Below are positions 26,850-34,952 of a DNA stretch of 64,000 nucleotides, in pieces. The notes beneath the pieces were generated by a model, which was not told where the DNA came from, made no database searches, and was given only the letters and a program-made list of their open reading frames with translations. The translations under genes and the position numbers were made by a program. Every line of letters starts with the position of its first letter. The first letter of the stretch is position 1. Source of the stretch: Brooklawnia sp963780175 (GTDB lineage Bacteria > Actinomycetota > Actinomycetes > Propionibacteriales > Propionibacteriaceae); the NCBI GenBank assembly GCA_963780175.1, contig CAWAAT010000001.1, positions 1,240,001-1,304,000 of the forward strand, in the 5' to 3' direction.

Positions 26850-27583
26850 TGGTCGTCCCGCCGCGGGACCCCCGCGACGCGAACCCGCCGCCCGTCATCT
26901 CGCTGCGCGGGCTGCGCGCTTGGTACGTGCCCGGTCAGGACGTGCTCGACATCACCGACTTCGCGGTACCGCCACACACCGTGGTGGGCCTGCTGGGCGC
27001 CAACGGAGCCGGCAAGACGACCCTGATCAACTGCATGTCGGGCGTCCACGAACAGTTCAGCGTCGAGGACGTGCAACAGGGCGGACGCGACTCGGGTTTC
27101 CGCGATCCCGGGTTCCGGGCCAGCCGCTACACCGTCTTCACCGAGCACTCCGGTTTCGCCTACTGGAGCTTCGACGCCTACCTGGCGTTCCTGTCCAGCA
27201 CCTACAGGCGGCCGGTCGACGCGCGCGAGGTCGCGGAACTTTCGGCCGGCTTCGCGTTCGAGCCCTTCCGCGACAAGACGATCGGGGCCCTCTCTACCGG
27301 CAACCGCAAGAAGCTCTACCTCATCGCCGGGCTCGCGCTGCGGTTGCCGCTGCTGGTCCTCGACGAGCCCGTGGACGGCCTGGACTTCACCGGCACGGAG
27401 TTCCTCTATGACGCCATAAACGCATACCGGGAGTACGGGTCGGTGCTGATGAGTTCGCACATCGCCGAGAGCTTCGAGCGTTGCTGCGACCAGCTGTACA
27501 TGATGCGGTCGGGTGCACTGGAGGGACCCATCTCGGAACCGGACGCCCTGCGCCAGGTACGTCGACTGGTTCGCGGGGACTGA
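26849..27583 (+). CDS. ABC transporter ATP-binding protein
   Basis: 244 residues from ATG 26849. Walker A is LGANGAGKTTLI, the signature is the slightly divergent ALSTGNRKKLYLIAGL (LSTGN instead of LSGGQ), and Walker B is LLVLDEPVDGLD. It resembles ATPases of exporters of the antibiotic/peptide resistance type rather than importers, because the partner permease is separate and no binding protein is present. It lies 1 base from the permease gene. Confidence 0.88.
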   Translation: MVVPPRDPRDANPPPVISLRGLRAWYVPGQDVLDITDFAVPPHTVVGLLGANGAGKTTLINCMSGVHEQFSVEDVQQGGRDSGFRDPGFRASRYTVFTEHSGFAYWSFDAYLAFLSSTYRRPVDAREVAELSAGFAFEPFRDKTIGALSTGNRKKLYLIAGLALRLPLLVLDEPVDGLDFTGTEFLYDAINAYREYGSVLMSSHIAESFERCCDQLYMMRSGALEGPISEPDALRQVRRLVRGD

Positions 27584-27584
27584 C

Positions 27585-28679
27585 ATGCTGACGGTTCTGG
27601 TGCGCGACCTCGTAGGTATCCGCCGGGTCGTGACCGGCTGCCTCGTCGTGTTGGTGGCGGTCGTCGTCGCACGCTCCATCGATCTGGTGGTCGCACCACG
27701 GGTCTATGCGATCGCCGCACTGGCGTCCGCGGTACTGAGCACGGCACTGCTGCTCAACGGCTACTACCGGGTTGACCGCCTGAAGGGTTATGTCCAGCTG
27801 CCGGTGTCTCCCGGACGCTTCCTGGGCGCCCTCGCGCTCACGGTGTGGGTGGTGGTGCTGCTGGAGTCGGTGGCGGGTGCCATCGCATTCGGCGTCGCAC
27901 GGGGCGAACTGGGCGGCCTCCTGCCAGTCGTGCTGCTGCTGCTCGCCGGGCTGGGCGTGCTGGCCACCCTGCTGATCGTCGTCGGACGCCACGGCGCGAG
28001 TGGCACGCTGGGGATGGCCTGGCTGGTCGTTGCGGTCTCGGCGACCGTCTTCCTGGGGCCGGGCCCAGCACTGCTTTGGCTGTCAGTCGCGGCCGTGGCA
28101 ACGTTGGGAACGGCGCTCGTGACACGACGGGCCTACGCCCTGCTCACCGCGCGAACGGCTGGCGCCGTGCATGGCTGGCTCGCCCGCAACTACGTCCTGA
28201 ACGTACTCGTCAGGGAGCGAGTGGTGCTCATCAACGGGGTCGGGCTGTTGGTGTTCGCCCTGGTCTTCACCGTGGGCGCCTGGGAGCAGGGTTTCCCCTT
28301 CGCCGCCGGCTTCGGGATCGCGGCGGTCAACAGTCCGCTCACGACACTCGTCTCCGGCGATCGCGACCTGGGCGTCCAGCTGACGATGCTGGGCAAGCCA
28401 CGGGGCTTCCTCGTCCAGTACGGCCTGACTGTCGGCGCGTACTTCGCGCTGGTCAACGCTGCGGTCGTCGGCTGTCACCTGGTGCTCGGCACCGACCGCG
28501 TGGTCCCCCTGGTCGTGCTCGCTGTCGCTGCCACCGCCCTGGAGGCTGTTCTCGTGCCGCTCCTCGAGTACCGGTTCCCGATCACGCGCGGCCGCACCCA
28601 GCGGGACGTCTGGCGCCACCCGCGCAAGTACCTGCTGCCCGCGGTGCTGCTGGCCGGCAGCACGCTCGTCGTCCTCTGA
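27585..28679 (+). CDS. ABC transporter permease, many membrane segments
   Basis: 364 residues from ATG 27585, one base after the ATPase stop. About ten hydrophobic helices are visible, for example LPVVLLLLAGLGVLATLLIV and LVVAVSATVFLGPGPALLWL, with a central cytosolic loop (TRRAYALLTARTAGAVHGW). There is no large extracytoplasmic domain. With the adjacent ATPase it should form an exporter; the substrate is unknown. The region 28680-28915 after it holds no gene I can support. Confidence 0.82.
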   Translation: MLTVLVRDLVGIRRVVTGCLVVLVAVVVARSIDLVVAPRVYAIAALASAVLSTALLLNGYYRVDRLKGYVQLPVSPGRFLGALALTVWVVVLLESVAGAIAFGVARGELGGLLPVVLLLLAGLGVLATLLIVVGRHGASGTLGMAWLVVAVSATVFLGPGPALLWLSVAAVATLGTALVTRRAYALLTARTAGAVHGWLARNYVLNVLVRERVVLINGVGLLVFALVFTVGAWEQGFPFAAGFGIAAVNSPLTTLVSGDRDLGVQLTMLGKPRGFLVQYGLTVGAYFALVNAAVVGCHLVLGTDRVVPLVVLAVAATALEAVLVPLLEYRFPITRGRTQRDVWRHPRKYLLPAVLLAGSTLVVL

Positions 28680-28915
28680 ACGCGCCCGCCGTTTATCTGC
28701 TCGAAGGGACAGGTGCCGCCACCTCTTTGGGACAGATCCCGTGCCGGCGGCGCCGACGAGGCGAGCCGCCGGGCCAGTATTGAGGCCCCAAGGGGTGACC
28801 AGGCGGACGTGCACCCAGTCGGGGTAGCGTCTGCAGGATCATCGACGCGACCAGCCCGGCAGCGGACTGCGCCAAGCGACGTTGCGGAACGAGTCGTGCG
28901 GAGACGGCCCAGCGC

Positions 28916-29230
28916 TCAGGAAAACACCTTCAGGCCGACGATGCCGCTGACGATCAGCACCAGGCACACGATGCGCCCCACCGATGCCGGTTCGCCCAGG
29001 AAGGCGATGCCGAACAGCGCCGTCCCGACTGCGCCGATCCCGGTCCAGACCGCGTACGCCGTGCCAACCGGGAGCGTCCGCAGCGCGAAGCCGAGGCCGG
29101 CCATCGACAGGACCATCGCGACCAGGAACACCACGACCGGCCCTGGTTTGCGGAAGCCCTCCGACTGCGCCAGCGAGGTGGCCCAGACGGTCTCCATCAG
29201 GCCGGAGACGATGAGGACGAGCCATGCCAT
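28916..29230 (-). CDS. gdx: Guanidinium exporter, SMR family (Gdx/SugE type)
   Basis: 104 residues, four membrane helices, from ATG 29230 behind AGGAGG. E13 in VSGLMETVWATSL is the central proton/substrate-coupling glutamate, and LPVGTAYAVWTGIGAVGTA is the SugE/Gdx-type second half of the fold. Gdx proteins exchange guanidinium for protons. The assignment to Gdx rather than a multidrug EmrE is backed by the guanidine-III riboswitch directly upstream. A single gene of this type normally forms a dual-topology homodimer. Confidence 0.93.
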   Translation of the reverse strand: MAWLVLIVSGLMETVWATSLAQSEGFRKPGPVVVFLVAMVLSMAGLGFALRTLPVGTAYAVWTGIGAVGTALFGIAFLGEPASVGRIVCLVLIVSGIVGLKVFS

Positions 29231-29247
29231 GGCGAAACCTCCTGCCT

Positions 29248-29293
29248 CGACCGTCGTGCTTGGGGCGGGTACGGCGGGCCACTCGTCCGCGGG
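29248..29293 (-). promoter_or_regulatory. Guanidine-III riboswitch (ykkC-III)
   Basis: On the minus strand the leader contains GCGGACGAGT, then CGCCGTACCCG, then ACGACGG. These are the three conserved blocks of the ykkC-III pseudoknot (CCGGACGAGG, GCGCCGTACCCGG, ACGGCG in the published actinobacterial example). The last block ends 3-5 bases before the AGGAGG of gdx, so ligand binding can control ribosome access. Confidence 0.85.
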
Positions 29294-29324
29294 CCGGGAA
29301 GCATCACCCGCGCCCAGCGCCCAA

Positions 29325-29330
29325 GCCTAG
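29325..29330 (-). promoter_or_regulatory. -10 box for the gdx riboswitch transcript
   Basis: Minus-strand TAGGCT lies about 30 bases before the first riboswitch block, giving a leader of about 90 nt. Confidence 0.4.
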
Positions 29331-29375
29331 CCGAGCGCTGACGAGCAATGCCCGGACGGGGGGCGCTCCGGCAGT

Positions 29376-29381
29376 TAGCGT
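29376..29381 (+). promoter_or_regulatory. -10 box in front of the dead alpha/beta hydrolase gene
   Basis: TAGCGT ends 6 nt before an ATA codon at 29388, exactly where a leaderless start codon should be. Confidence 0.45.
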
Positions 29382-29387
29382 GGTGGG

Positions 29388-29890
29388 ATAACGAGTTACC
29401 GTCACGACGGGCTCACCTTCGACTACACGGACACGGGCTCCGGCGAGCCGGTGGTCCTGCTGCACGGGTTCCCGGAGGACGCGCACAGCTGGGACCGGGT
29501 GGCAGCCCGGCTGCAGGCGGCCGGGCTGCGCACCCTCGTCCCCGAGCAGCGCGGCTACCCGCCCGGGGCCGTGCCACGCCGCCGGCTGGACTACACCCTC
29601 GACAAGCTGTCCGGCGACATCATCGCGCTGCTCGACGCAGCCGGCCTCGAGCGCGCGCACATTGTCGGGCATGACTGGGGGGCCGGCGTTGCGTGAGACC
29701 TGGCCACCCGGCATCCGCAGCGGGGGTCGTCGCTGGTGGCCCTGGGCACCCCCACCCGCGCGCGTTCGTGTGGGCGTACCTGCGCAGTGACCAGTTCCTG
29801 CGCAGCTACTACATGCTGCTGTTCCAGCTGCCATCGCTTCCCGAACGACTGATCGCCCGCGGGCTGGCGCGGACGCTGGCTGCGTCCGGG
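29388..29890 (+). pseudogene. Alpha/beta hydrolase (epoxide hydrolase-like), inactivated and 3'-truncated
   Basis: The readable N-terminus (TSYRHDGLTFDYTDTGSG, then VVLLHGFPEDAHSWDRVA) and the nucleophile elbow GHDWGAG place it with epoxide hydrolase/haloalkane dehalogenase-type proteins. Three lesions are visible. The expected start is ATA instead of ATG at 29388. A TGA at 29695-29697 replaces the tryptophan that follows GHDWGAGVA in homologues. A frameshift near 29750 moves HPRAFVWAYLRSDQF into another frame. At 29891 the gene is cut off in frame by the duplicated UDP-sugar dehydrogenase fragment. Confidence 0.85.
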
Positions 29891-30268
29891 CTGGGCGCAG
29901 CCTTCAAGCCGGACAGCGATGACCTGCGCGACTCCCCCGCCCTGGACATCGCGGAACGAATCTGGGCTCGCGGCGCCGATGTGGTCATCACCGATCCGGC
30001 GGCGGGTCCGGCGCTGCGCGTCAAGCGTCCCAACCTGCAGGTTGTCGACGACCTGGACGAAGCCCTGCGCGATGCAGACCTGGTGCTGCTGCTCACGGAG
30101 TGGCGCGAGTTCGTCGCCCTCGATCCGGTGCGAACCGGCGAACTCGTACGCACCCGGAAGATCGTCGATGGCCGCAACGTGCTCGACCCGAACGCCTGGA
30201 TGAACGCCGGCTGGACCTATCGCGGCATGGGACGCCACGGCGGACCCACCACAACCGCGGGGTGGTGA
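29891..30268 (+). pseudogene. Headless C-terminal fragment of the UDP-sugar dehydrogenase gene
   Basis: It encodes LGAAFKPDSDDLRDSPALD to the C-terminus, identical but for one or two residues to 25810-26187. It has no NAD-binding domain or catalytic cysteine. It is fused in frame to the broken hydrolase upstream. Confidence 0.9.
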
Positions 30269-30362
30269 GTCAGCGGTGCCGATCCAGCGCCTGTGAGACC
30301 GCAGGATCGCTCAGGCCCTGACCGACATCACGCCGGGCGACCACGTCCATGATCATCTTGAT
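29891..30362 (+). repeat. Right copy of the ~472-bp direct repeat
   Basis: Partner of 25810-26281. The left boundary is at CTGGGCGC, shared by the hydrolase and the dehydrogenase; identity ends at ATCATCTTGAT, after which this copy continues into the complete YdcF gene. Confidence 0.9.
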
Positions 30363-30911
30363 GTTCGCGCCCAGTTCGCGGCGTTCGTAGCTGCGCCAGG
30401 TCTCGTCCTTGGCTCGCGTGTCGTCACCCACCCCGACGGCGTCCACGCCGATCAAACGGCAGGTGGCGACGGTGCGAGGCACATGGTAGCTCTGTGACAC
30501 CACCGTCAACTCGGTGAGGCCGAACGTCTCGCTGGCCCGCACGCACGAGGAATAGGAGTCGTTGCCGCCGGTGTCCTCGACGATGTCGGCTGATGCCACG
30601 CCGTGCTCCTCCAGATAGCCGCGCATCACGGCCGGCTCGTCGTCGCTGGTGCTGCCGGAGACGATGAAGACCGAGACCTTGCCGAGACGCCAGAGCTCGA
30701 GGGCCACGTCGAGGCGGGCCTGCAGGTAGGGCGATGGCCGGCCCTGATAGGTGGCGGCCCCCATCACCAGGACGACGTCCCTGGTGGGCGCGTCCGAAAC
30801 CTCGGTGAAGGTGCGTCCCCAGCTCAGAGCCTGGACGGCAGCCCACGGCCCGCCGACCGTCAGGACGACGAGCATGGCTACGGCGAGCGGTACGCGCCAG
30901 AGCTTGCGCAT
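30270..30911 (-). CDS. YdcF/SanA family (DUF218) membrane-anchored protein
   Basis: 213 residues from ATG 30911; an in-frame ATG at 30947 is less likely because a TAGGGT box ends 7 nt before 30911. An N-terminal membrane helix (VPLAVAMLVVLTVGGPWAAV) precedes the DUF218 domain: VVLVMGAATYQGRPSPYLQARL, IVSGSTSDDEPAVMRGYLEEHG and VVSQSYHVPRTVATCRLIG. Family members such as SanA affect envelope permeability to large antibiotics. Its stop is 1 base from the end of the dehydrogenase fragment, and its tail lies inside the direct repeat. Confidence 0.88.
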   Translation of the reverse strand: MRKLWRVPLAVAMLVVLTVGGPWAAVQALSWGRTFTEVSDAPTRDVVLVMGAATYQGRPSPYLQARLDVALELWRLGKVSVFIVSGSTSDDEPAVMRGYLEEHGVASADIVEDTGGNDSYSSCVRASETFGLTELTVVSQSYHVPRTVATCRLIGVDAVGVGDDTRAKDETWRSYERRELGANIKMIMDVVARRDVGQGLSDPAVSQALDRHR

Positions 30912-30918
30912 ACCGCCC

Positions 30919-30924
30919 ACCCTA
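30919..30924 (-). promoter_or_regulatory. -10 box of a leaderless promoter for the YdcF gene
   Basis: Minus-strand TAGGGT ends 7 nt before the ATG at 30911, which decides the start. Confidence 0.45.
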
Positions 30925-31008
30925 ACCAACGACCGAAGCCCGACCATGGCCTTGGGGGCTCGGGGCAGTCCCGAAGCCCACGAAGCTCAAGGCCGGCCGA
31001 GCCCTGCG

Positions 31009-32682
31009 TCAGCGACGGTTGTCGAGGTAGTACCCGATGAGGTTGCGGGTGGACGCGTCCTGGGCCGCCAAGGCCTCCTGGTCGCCGTTGACCGCCGGGG
31101 CGATCTGGTTGGCGAGCTTCTTGCCCAACTCGACACCCCACTGGTCGAACGAGTTGATGCCCCAGACGACACCCTCGACGAAGGTGATGTGCTCATAGAG
31201 GGCGATGAGCTGGCCCAGCACTCGCGGGCTCAGTTCGGGGGCCATGATCGAGGTGGTCGGCTTGTTGCCGGGGAACACCCTGGCGTTGACGATCTCCTCG
31301 GCCGTACCTTCGGCTCGAACCTCGTCCTCGGTCTTGCCGAACGCCAGCGCCGCGGTCTGGGCGAAGAAGTTCGACATGAACAGCCCGTGCACGTCGTTGC
31401 CGCCCTCGCGCAGGGCATGACCGGGGGTGGCGACCGCGATGAAGTCGGCCGGGATCACCTTGGTGCCCTGGTGGATGAGCTGGTAGAAGGCGTGCTGGCC
31501 GTTGGTGCCGGGCTCTCCCCAGAACACCTCACCGGTCTGGCAGCTCACCGGGGACGAGTCCCAGCGCGTCCGCTTGCCGTTGGACTCCATCGTCAACTGC
31601 TGCAGGTAGGCGGCGAAGCGGTGCAGGTATTGCGCGTATGGCAGCACGGCGTGCGACTGGGCGTCGTAGAAGTTGTTGTACCAGACGTTCAGCAGACCCA
31701 TCAGCACCGGCAGGTTCTCGGCGAAGGGCGCCGTGCGGAAGTGCTCGTCCATGTCATGGAAGCCGGCCAGGAAGTCACGCCAGTTGTCCGGGCCGAGCGC
31801 GATGACATCGGCCAGGCCGACCGCTGAGTCAACCGAGTAGCGCCCGCCGACCCAGTCCCAGAACCCGAAGGCGTTCGTCGGGTCGATACCGAACTCGGCG
31901 ACCTTCTCGAGGTTGGTCGAGACCGCGACGAAGTGCCGGCGAATGGCCTCGTTCCTGGCCTCCTCGGTGCCCTCGATGGTGCCGCCGGCCTGCAGGGAGT
32001 TGAGCAGCCAGTTCTTGGCCATCCGGGCGTTGGTCATCGTCTCGAGGGTGGTGAAGGTCTTGGACGCGACGATGAACAGCGCGGTCTCGGGGTCGACGTC
32101 GTGGGTCTTCTCGAACATGTCTGCCGGATCGATGTTGCTGATGAAACGGCAGTCGAGGCCCGCCTGCTTGAAGGGCTTGAGCGCCTCGTAGACCATCACC
32201 GGGCCGAGGTCGGAGCCACCGATGCCGATGTTGATCACGGTGGAGATCGGCTTGCCGGTGACGCCCACCCACTCACCGCTGCGTACCCGCTCGGCGAAGT
32301 CGTACATGCGGTCGAGCACCTCGTGCACCTGTGCCACCACGTCGGTGCCGTCGACGACCAGGGACGCGTCCTTGGGCAGCCGCAGCGCGGTGTGCAGCAC
32401 CGAGCGGTCCTCGGAGGTGTTGATCCGCTCCCCTGCGAACATGGCGTCGCGATGCTCGGCCAACCCCACCTGTTCGGCGAGGCGCACCAGCGCGTCCCGC
32501 ACCTCAGGGGTCAGGTAGTTCTTGGAGAGGTCGGCGAAGAGGTCGCCGGCCCTCAGCGAGAAGCGCGACGCGCGATCGGGGTCGTTCGCGAACCAGTCGC
32601 GGAAGTCGACATTGAGCTGGTCATGCAGCTGAACGAGATCAGCCCAGGCCGCAGTGGTGGTGGGATCAACCGGAGTACGCAT
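31009..32682 (-). CDS. pgi: Glucose-6-phosphate isomerase
   Basis: 557 residues, full length. It interconverts glucose-6-phosphate and fructose-6-phosphate. The signatures are WVGGRYSVDSAVGLADVIAL and the C-terminal SFDQWGVELGKKLA; the phosphate-binding IGIGGSDLGPVMVYEAL and the catalytic GKPISTVINIGIGG region are intact. A TAGGCT box 6 nt before the ATG points to a leaderless mRNA. It is the first intact core gene to the right of the repeat region. Confidence 0.97.
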   Translation of the reverse strand: MRTPVDPTTTAAWADLVQLHDQLNVDFRDWFANDPDRASRFSLRAGDLFADLSKNYLTPEVRDALVRLAEQVGLAEHRDAMFAGERINTSEDRSVLHTALRLPKDASLVVDGTDVVAQVHEVLDRMYDFAERVRSGEWVGVTGKPISTVINIGIGGSDLGPVMVYEALKPFKQAGLDCRFISNIDPADMFEKTHDVDPETALFIVASKTFTTLETMTNARMAKNWLLNSLQAGGTIEGTEEARNEAIRRHFVAVSTNLEKVAEFGIDPTNAFGFWDWVGGRYSVDSAVGLADVIALGPDNWRDFLAGFHDMDEHFRTAPFAENLPVLMGLLNVWYNNFYDAQSHAVLPYAQYLHRFAAYLQQLTMESNGKRTRWDSSPVSCQTGEVFWGEPGTNGQHAFYQLIHQGTKVIPADFIAVATPGHALREGGNDVHGLFMSNFFAQTAALAFGKTEDEVRAEGTAEEIVNARVFPGNKPTTSIMAPELSPRVLGQLIALYEHITFVEGVVWGINSFDQWGVELGKKLANQIAPAVNGDQEALAAQDASTRNLIGYYLDNRR

Positions 32683-32688
32683 GGGCTC

Positions 32689-32694
32689 AGCCTA
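32689..32694 (-). promoter_or_regulatory. -10 box of a leaderless promoter for pgi
   Basis: Minus-strand TAGGCT ends 6 nt before the ATG at 32682. Confidence 0.5.
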
Positions 32695-32760
32695 GCCACA
32701 GGCCCCCGACAAGGAGTCGACTTCACGCCGAGGCCCACCACCAGGATGCTGCGCGGGGGC

Positions 32761-33819
32761 TCAGGCGACGCGACGCATGGCGTCGATCTGGTACCCACTG
32801 ATGGAACTGACGATGACGCCGATGCCGTAATCGGAGGCGTGCACCATCTGCCCGCCGCCGATGTACATGCCGACGTGACCACCGCCGTAGCTGATGATCA
32901 GGTCGCCGGGCTGCAGGTCGGCGTACGAGACGGCGTAGCCGGCCGACATCATCGCACCGCTGGTGCGGGGTAGGCCGATGCCGACCGCGGAGTAGGAGGC
33001 GACCATCAGGCCGGAACAGTCATAGGCGCTCGGGCCGGTGGCACCCCAGGAGTAGGGCTTGCCCACCTGGGCGAGTGCGTAGGACACCGCACCCTGGGCG
33101 GATCCGCTCGCGTAGCTCGGTGCCTGGGACACCGATGTGCCGCTGGTCACACTGCCGGCGACCGCCGTCTGCTGTGCAGCAGCGGCCTCCTCAGCCAGCC
33201 GCGCCTCTTCAGCAGCCCTGGCCTCCTCGGCGACCCTGGCCTCCTCGGCGAGGCGGGCCTCTTCAGCGACTCTTGCCTCCTCGGCCAGCCGCGCCTCCTC
33301 GGCGACCCTTGCCTGCTCCGCCACACGAGCCTCTTCAGCCAGACGGGCCTGCTCGGCCAACTGGGCCTGCTCGACCTCACGCGCCTGCTGCTCCGTGATG
33401 CTCACGTCCAGCACCGGACGCGCAGCGTCGCGTGAAACCGGCACACTGACGACGGCCGGAGCCCGCTGGACGATGGCCTCGGATGCCGTGACCGTGCTGG
33501 TGACGTTGGGGACGATCAGCGCCGCGCCCGCTGTCGCCGCCGCGGCCAAGGTGAGCATGCCTCGCTGCAGACGCTGACCAACCGACAGGCGCAGCACAGG
33601 TGCAGCGACCCTGAACGATCCCAGTGGACGATTGGCCGCCAGAGGCTCCTCCGGCTCGAAACCCACCGGCGCGTCGATCGCGCGTCCACGGCTCGGAAGC
33701 ACGCTCAGCAGGGTGTCGTCCAGCGGCTCAGCTGCGGGCATCGCCCGCCGCGCGCAGGCCAGTTCAACCGCGGAGTCGACCTCGATCACAGATTCGACGA
33801 CTGCCCTGCGTGCGCTCAT
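32761..33819 (-). CDS. Membrane-anchored NlpC/P60 peptidoglycan endopeptidase
   Basis: 352 residues. A ~90-residue cytosolic N-terminus (MSARRAVVESVIEVDSAVEL, PEEPLAANRPLG) precedes one membrane helix (GMLTLAAAATAGAALIVPNV). A coiled coil of RLAEEARVAEEA-type repeats (about residues 150-215) and the C-terminal NlpC/P60 domain follow. Catalytic residues are C in YDCSGLMVASY and H in GGGHVGMYIGG, with VHASDYG completing the triad. Such enzymes cut stem peptides during cell separation. The closely similar N-terminus and helix of the neighbour at 33846 show that the two are paralogous in layout. The gene lies 26 bp downstream of that neighbour. Confidence 0.9.
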   Translation of the reverse strand: MSARRAVVESVIEVDSAVELACARRAMPAAEPLDDTLLSVLPSRGRAIDAPVGFEPEEPLAANRPLGSFRVAAPVLRLSVGQRLQRGMLTLAAAATAGAALIVPNVTSTVTASEAIVQRAPAVVSVPVSRDAARPVLDVSITEQQAREVEQAQLAEQARLAEEARVAEQARVAEEARLAEEARVAEEARLAEEARVAEEARAAEEARLAEEAAAAQQTAVAGSVTSGTSVSQAPSYASGSAQGAVSYALAQVGKPYSWGATGPSAYDCSGLMVASYSAVGIGLPRTSGAMMSAGYAVSYADLQPGDLIISYGGGHVGMYIGGGQMVHASDYGIGVIVSSISGYQIDAMRRVA

Positions 33820-33845
33820 CAGTTCTTCTCTCGTAGCCGTTGCGG

Positions 33846-34952
33846 TCAGCGAATGGTGACGTGCACGTGGTCGTAGTGGTTGGCGGTGACTGAACCGCGA
33901 TTCTCCATCATCGTGAAGCCCGCACCCGGAGCCCAGTTGCCCCAGATGCTCTGCGAGTAGATGACGTACTCGACGTTCAGCCAGCTGGCGTTGGCCACCA
34001 ACCAGTTGGCGATCTCCCAGCCCGCGGGCCCGCTGATCATGATGTCGATGGCCTGACCCGCTCCGTGGTCATCGGCGCTGGCCCGCCATCCGCCGTAGCT
34101 GGAGACGTTCGGGAACTGGGCGCACACCGCCTGGAACGCGGCCTGAGCCTGGTAGGTGAGACCCATGTTGGAGCCGTCACCGAAGGCGCAGTAGCCCGTG
34201 TTCGTCGGGGCTTGGGCTGGGGCGCCATTGACGTAGCTGCTGGTCGATGACGTGTTCGTGGAGGCGGCGGGTGTGGCCTGGGCGGCGGCGGCTGCCTCTT
34301 CGGCTGCCTTCGCCTCAGCAGCAGCCTTTTCGGCGGCGATGCGCTGCTCCTCGGCGAGCCGCTGCTCCTCGGCGATCCGGGCGGCTTCGGCAGCGGCGAC
34401 CTCAGCGGCGAGCCGCTGCTCCTCGGCGACACGGGCGGCTTCGGCAGCATCTGCCGCGTCGGCCTGCGCCAGGGTGATCGGCTCGAGCAGTTCGGTGTCA
34501 TCGGTGAGCTGCGTGCGTTGCACGTCGCGAGTGGTGGCCACCGTCCGGGTCTCGGCGGCGGCAGTCTGGGTGAGGGCGGGTTGACTGAGCACGGGCTGGG
34601 CGGTCACGGTGCTCATGGCGTTGGGCATGATCAGAGCGGCGCTGGCAGTGGCAGCCGCAGCGGCACCCAGCAGGCCGCGCCGCAACCTGATGGACGGGCG
34701 GGCAGCCGCCGCCAGAGGAGTCTCGACAGTGATCCTGGGCAACGGACGGGTGGTGATCAGCGGCTCATCGGGGTCGAAGCTGATGGGTGTCGCAATCGCT
34801 CGCCGCGCGGCAGCTTCTGAACCAACTCCCAGCAGAGCAGCATTCTGGCTGTCCCCCAGCGCGCGCCGTGCCGCGCTGTGGCGCGCGACCATGTCGGCGA
34901 GGTCGTCGAGGGCGAGGGACTCGTTCTCGAGAAGTGCTCGGCGTGCAGCCAC
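33846..34952 (-). CDS. Membrane-anchored protein with peptidase M15-like (VldE-type) C-terminal domain
   Basis: 368 residues if GTG 34952 is used (GGGAG 6 bases upstream); TTG codons just upstream are alternatives. An N-terminal cytosolic part (SFDPDEPLITTRPLPRI) is followed by a helix (GLLGAAAAATASAALIMPNA), an Ala/Glu-rich coiled coil (EEQRLAEEQRIAAEKAAAEA) and a compact C-terminal domain. That domain has HGAGQAIDIMI and a final HYDHVHVTIR, the metal-binding H-x(6)-D and H-x-H pattern of M15-like/ARB-07466 domains. It probably trims cell-wall peptides, or binds them if inactive. It is the first gene of a pair with the NlpC/P60 gene. Confidence 0.8.
   Translation of the reverse strand: MAARRALLENESLALDDLADMVARHSAARRALGDSQNAALLGVGSEAAARRAIATPISFDPDEPLITTRPLPRITVETPLAAAARPSIRLRRGLLGAAAAATASAALIMPNAMSTVTAQPVLSQPALTQTAAAETRTVATTRDVQRTQLTDDTELLEPITLAQADAADAAEAARVAEEQRLAAEVAAAEAARIAEEQRLAEEQRIAAEKAAAEAKAAEEAAAAAQATPAASTNTSSTSSYVNGAPAQAPTNTGYCAFGDGSNMGLTYQAQAAFQAVCAQFPNVSSYGGWRASADDHGAGQAIDIMISGPAGWEIANWLVANASWLNVEYVIYSQSIWGNWAPGAGFTMMENRGSVTANHYDHVHVTIR

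Noticed and set aside
33147..33400. Tandem ~15-30 bp repeats resembling a repeat array or CRISPR
   Set aside because: They are codons of the AEEARxAEEA coiled coil in the NlpC/P60 protein, without unique spacers.
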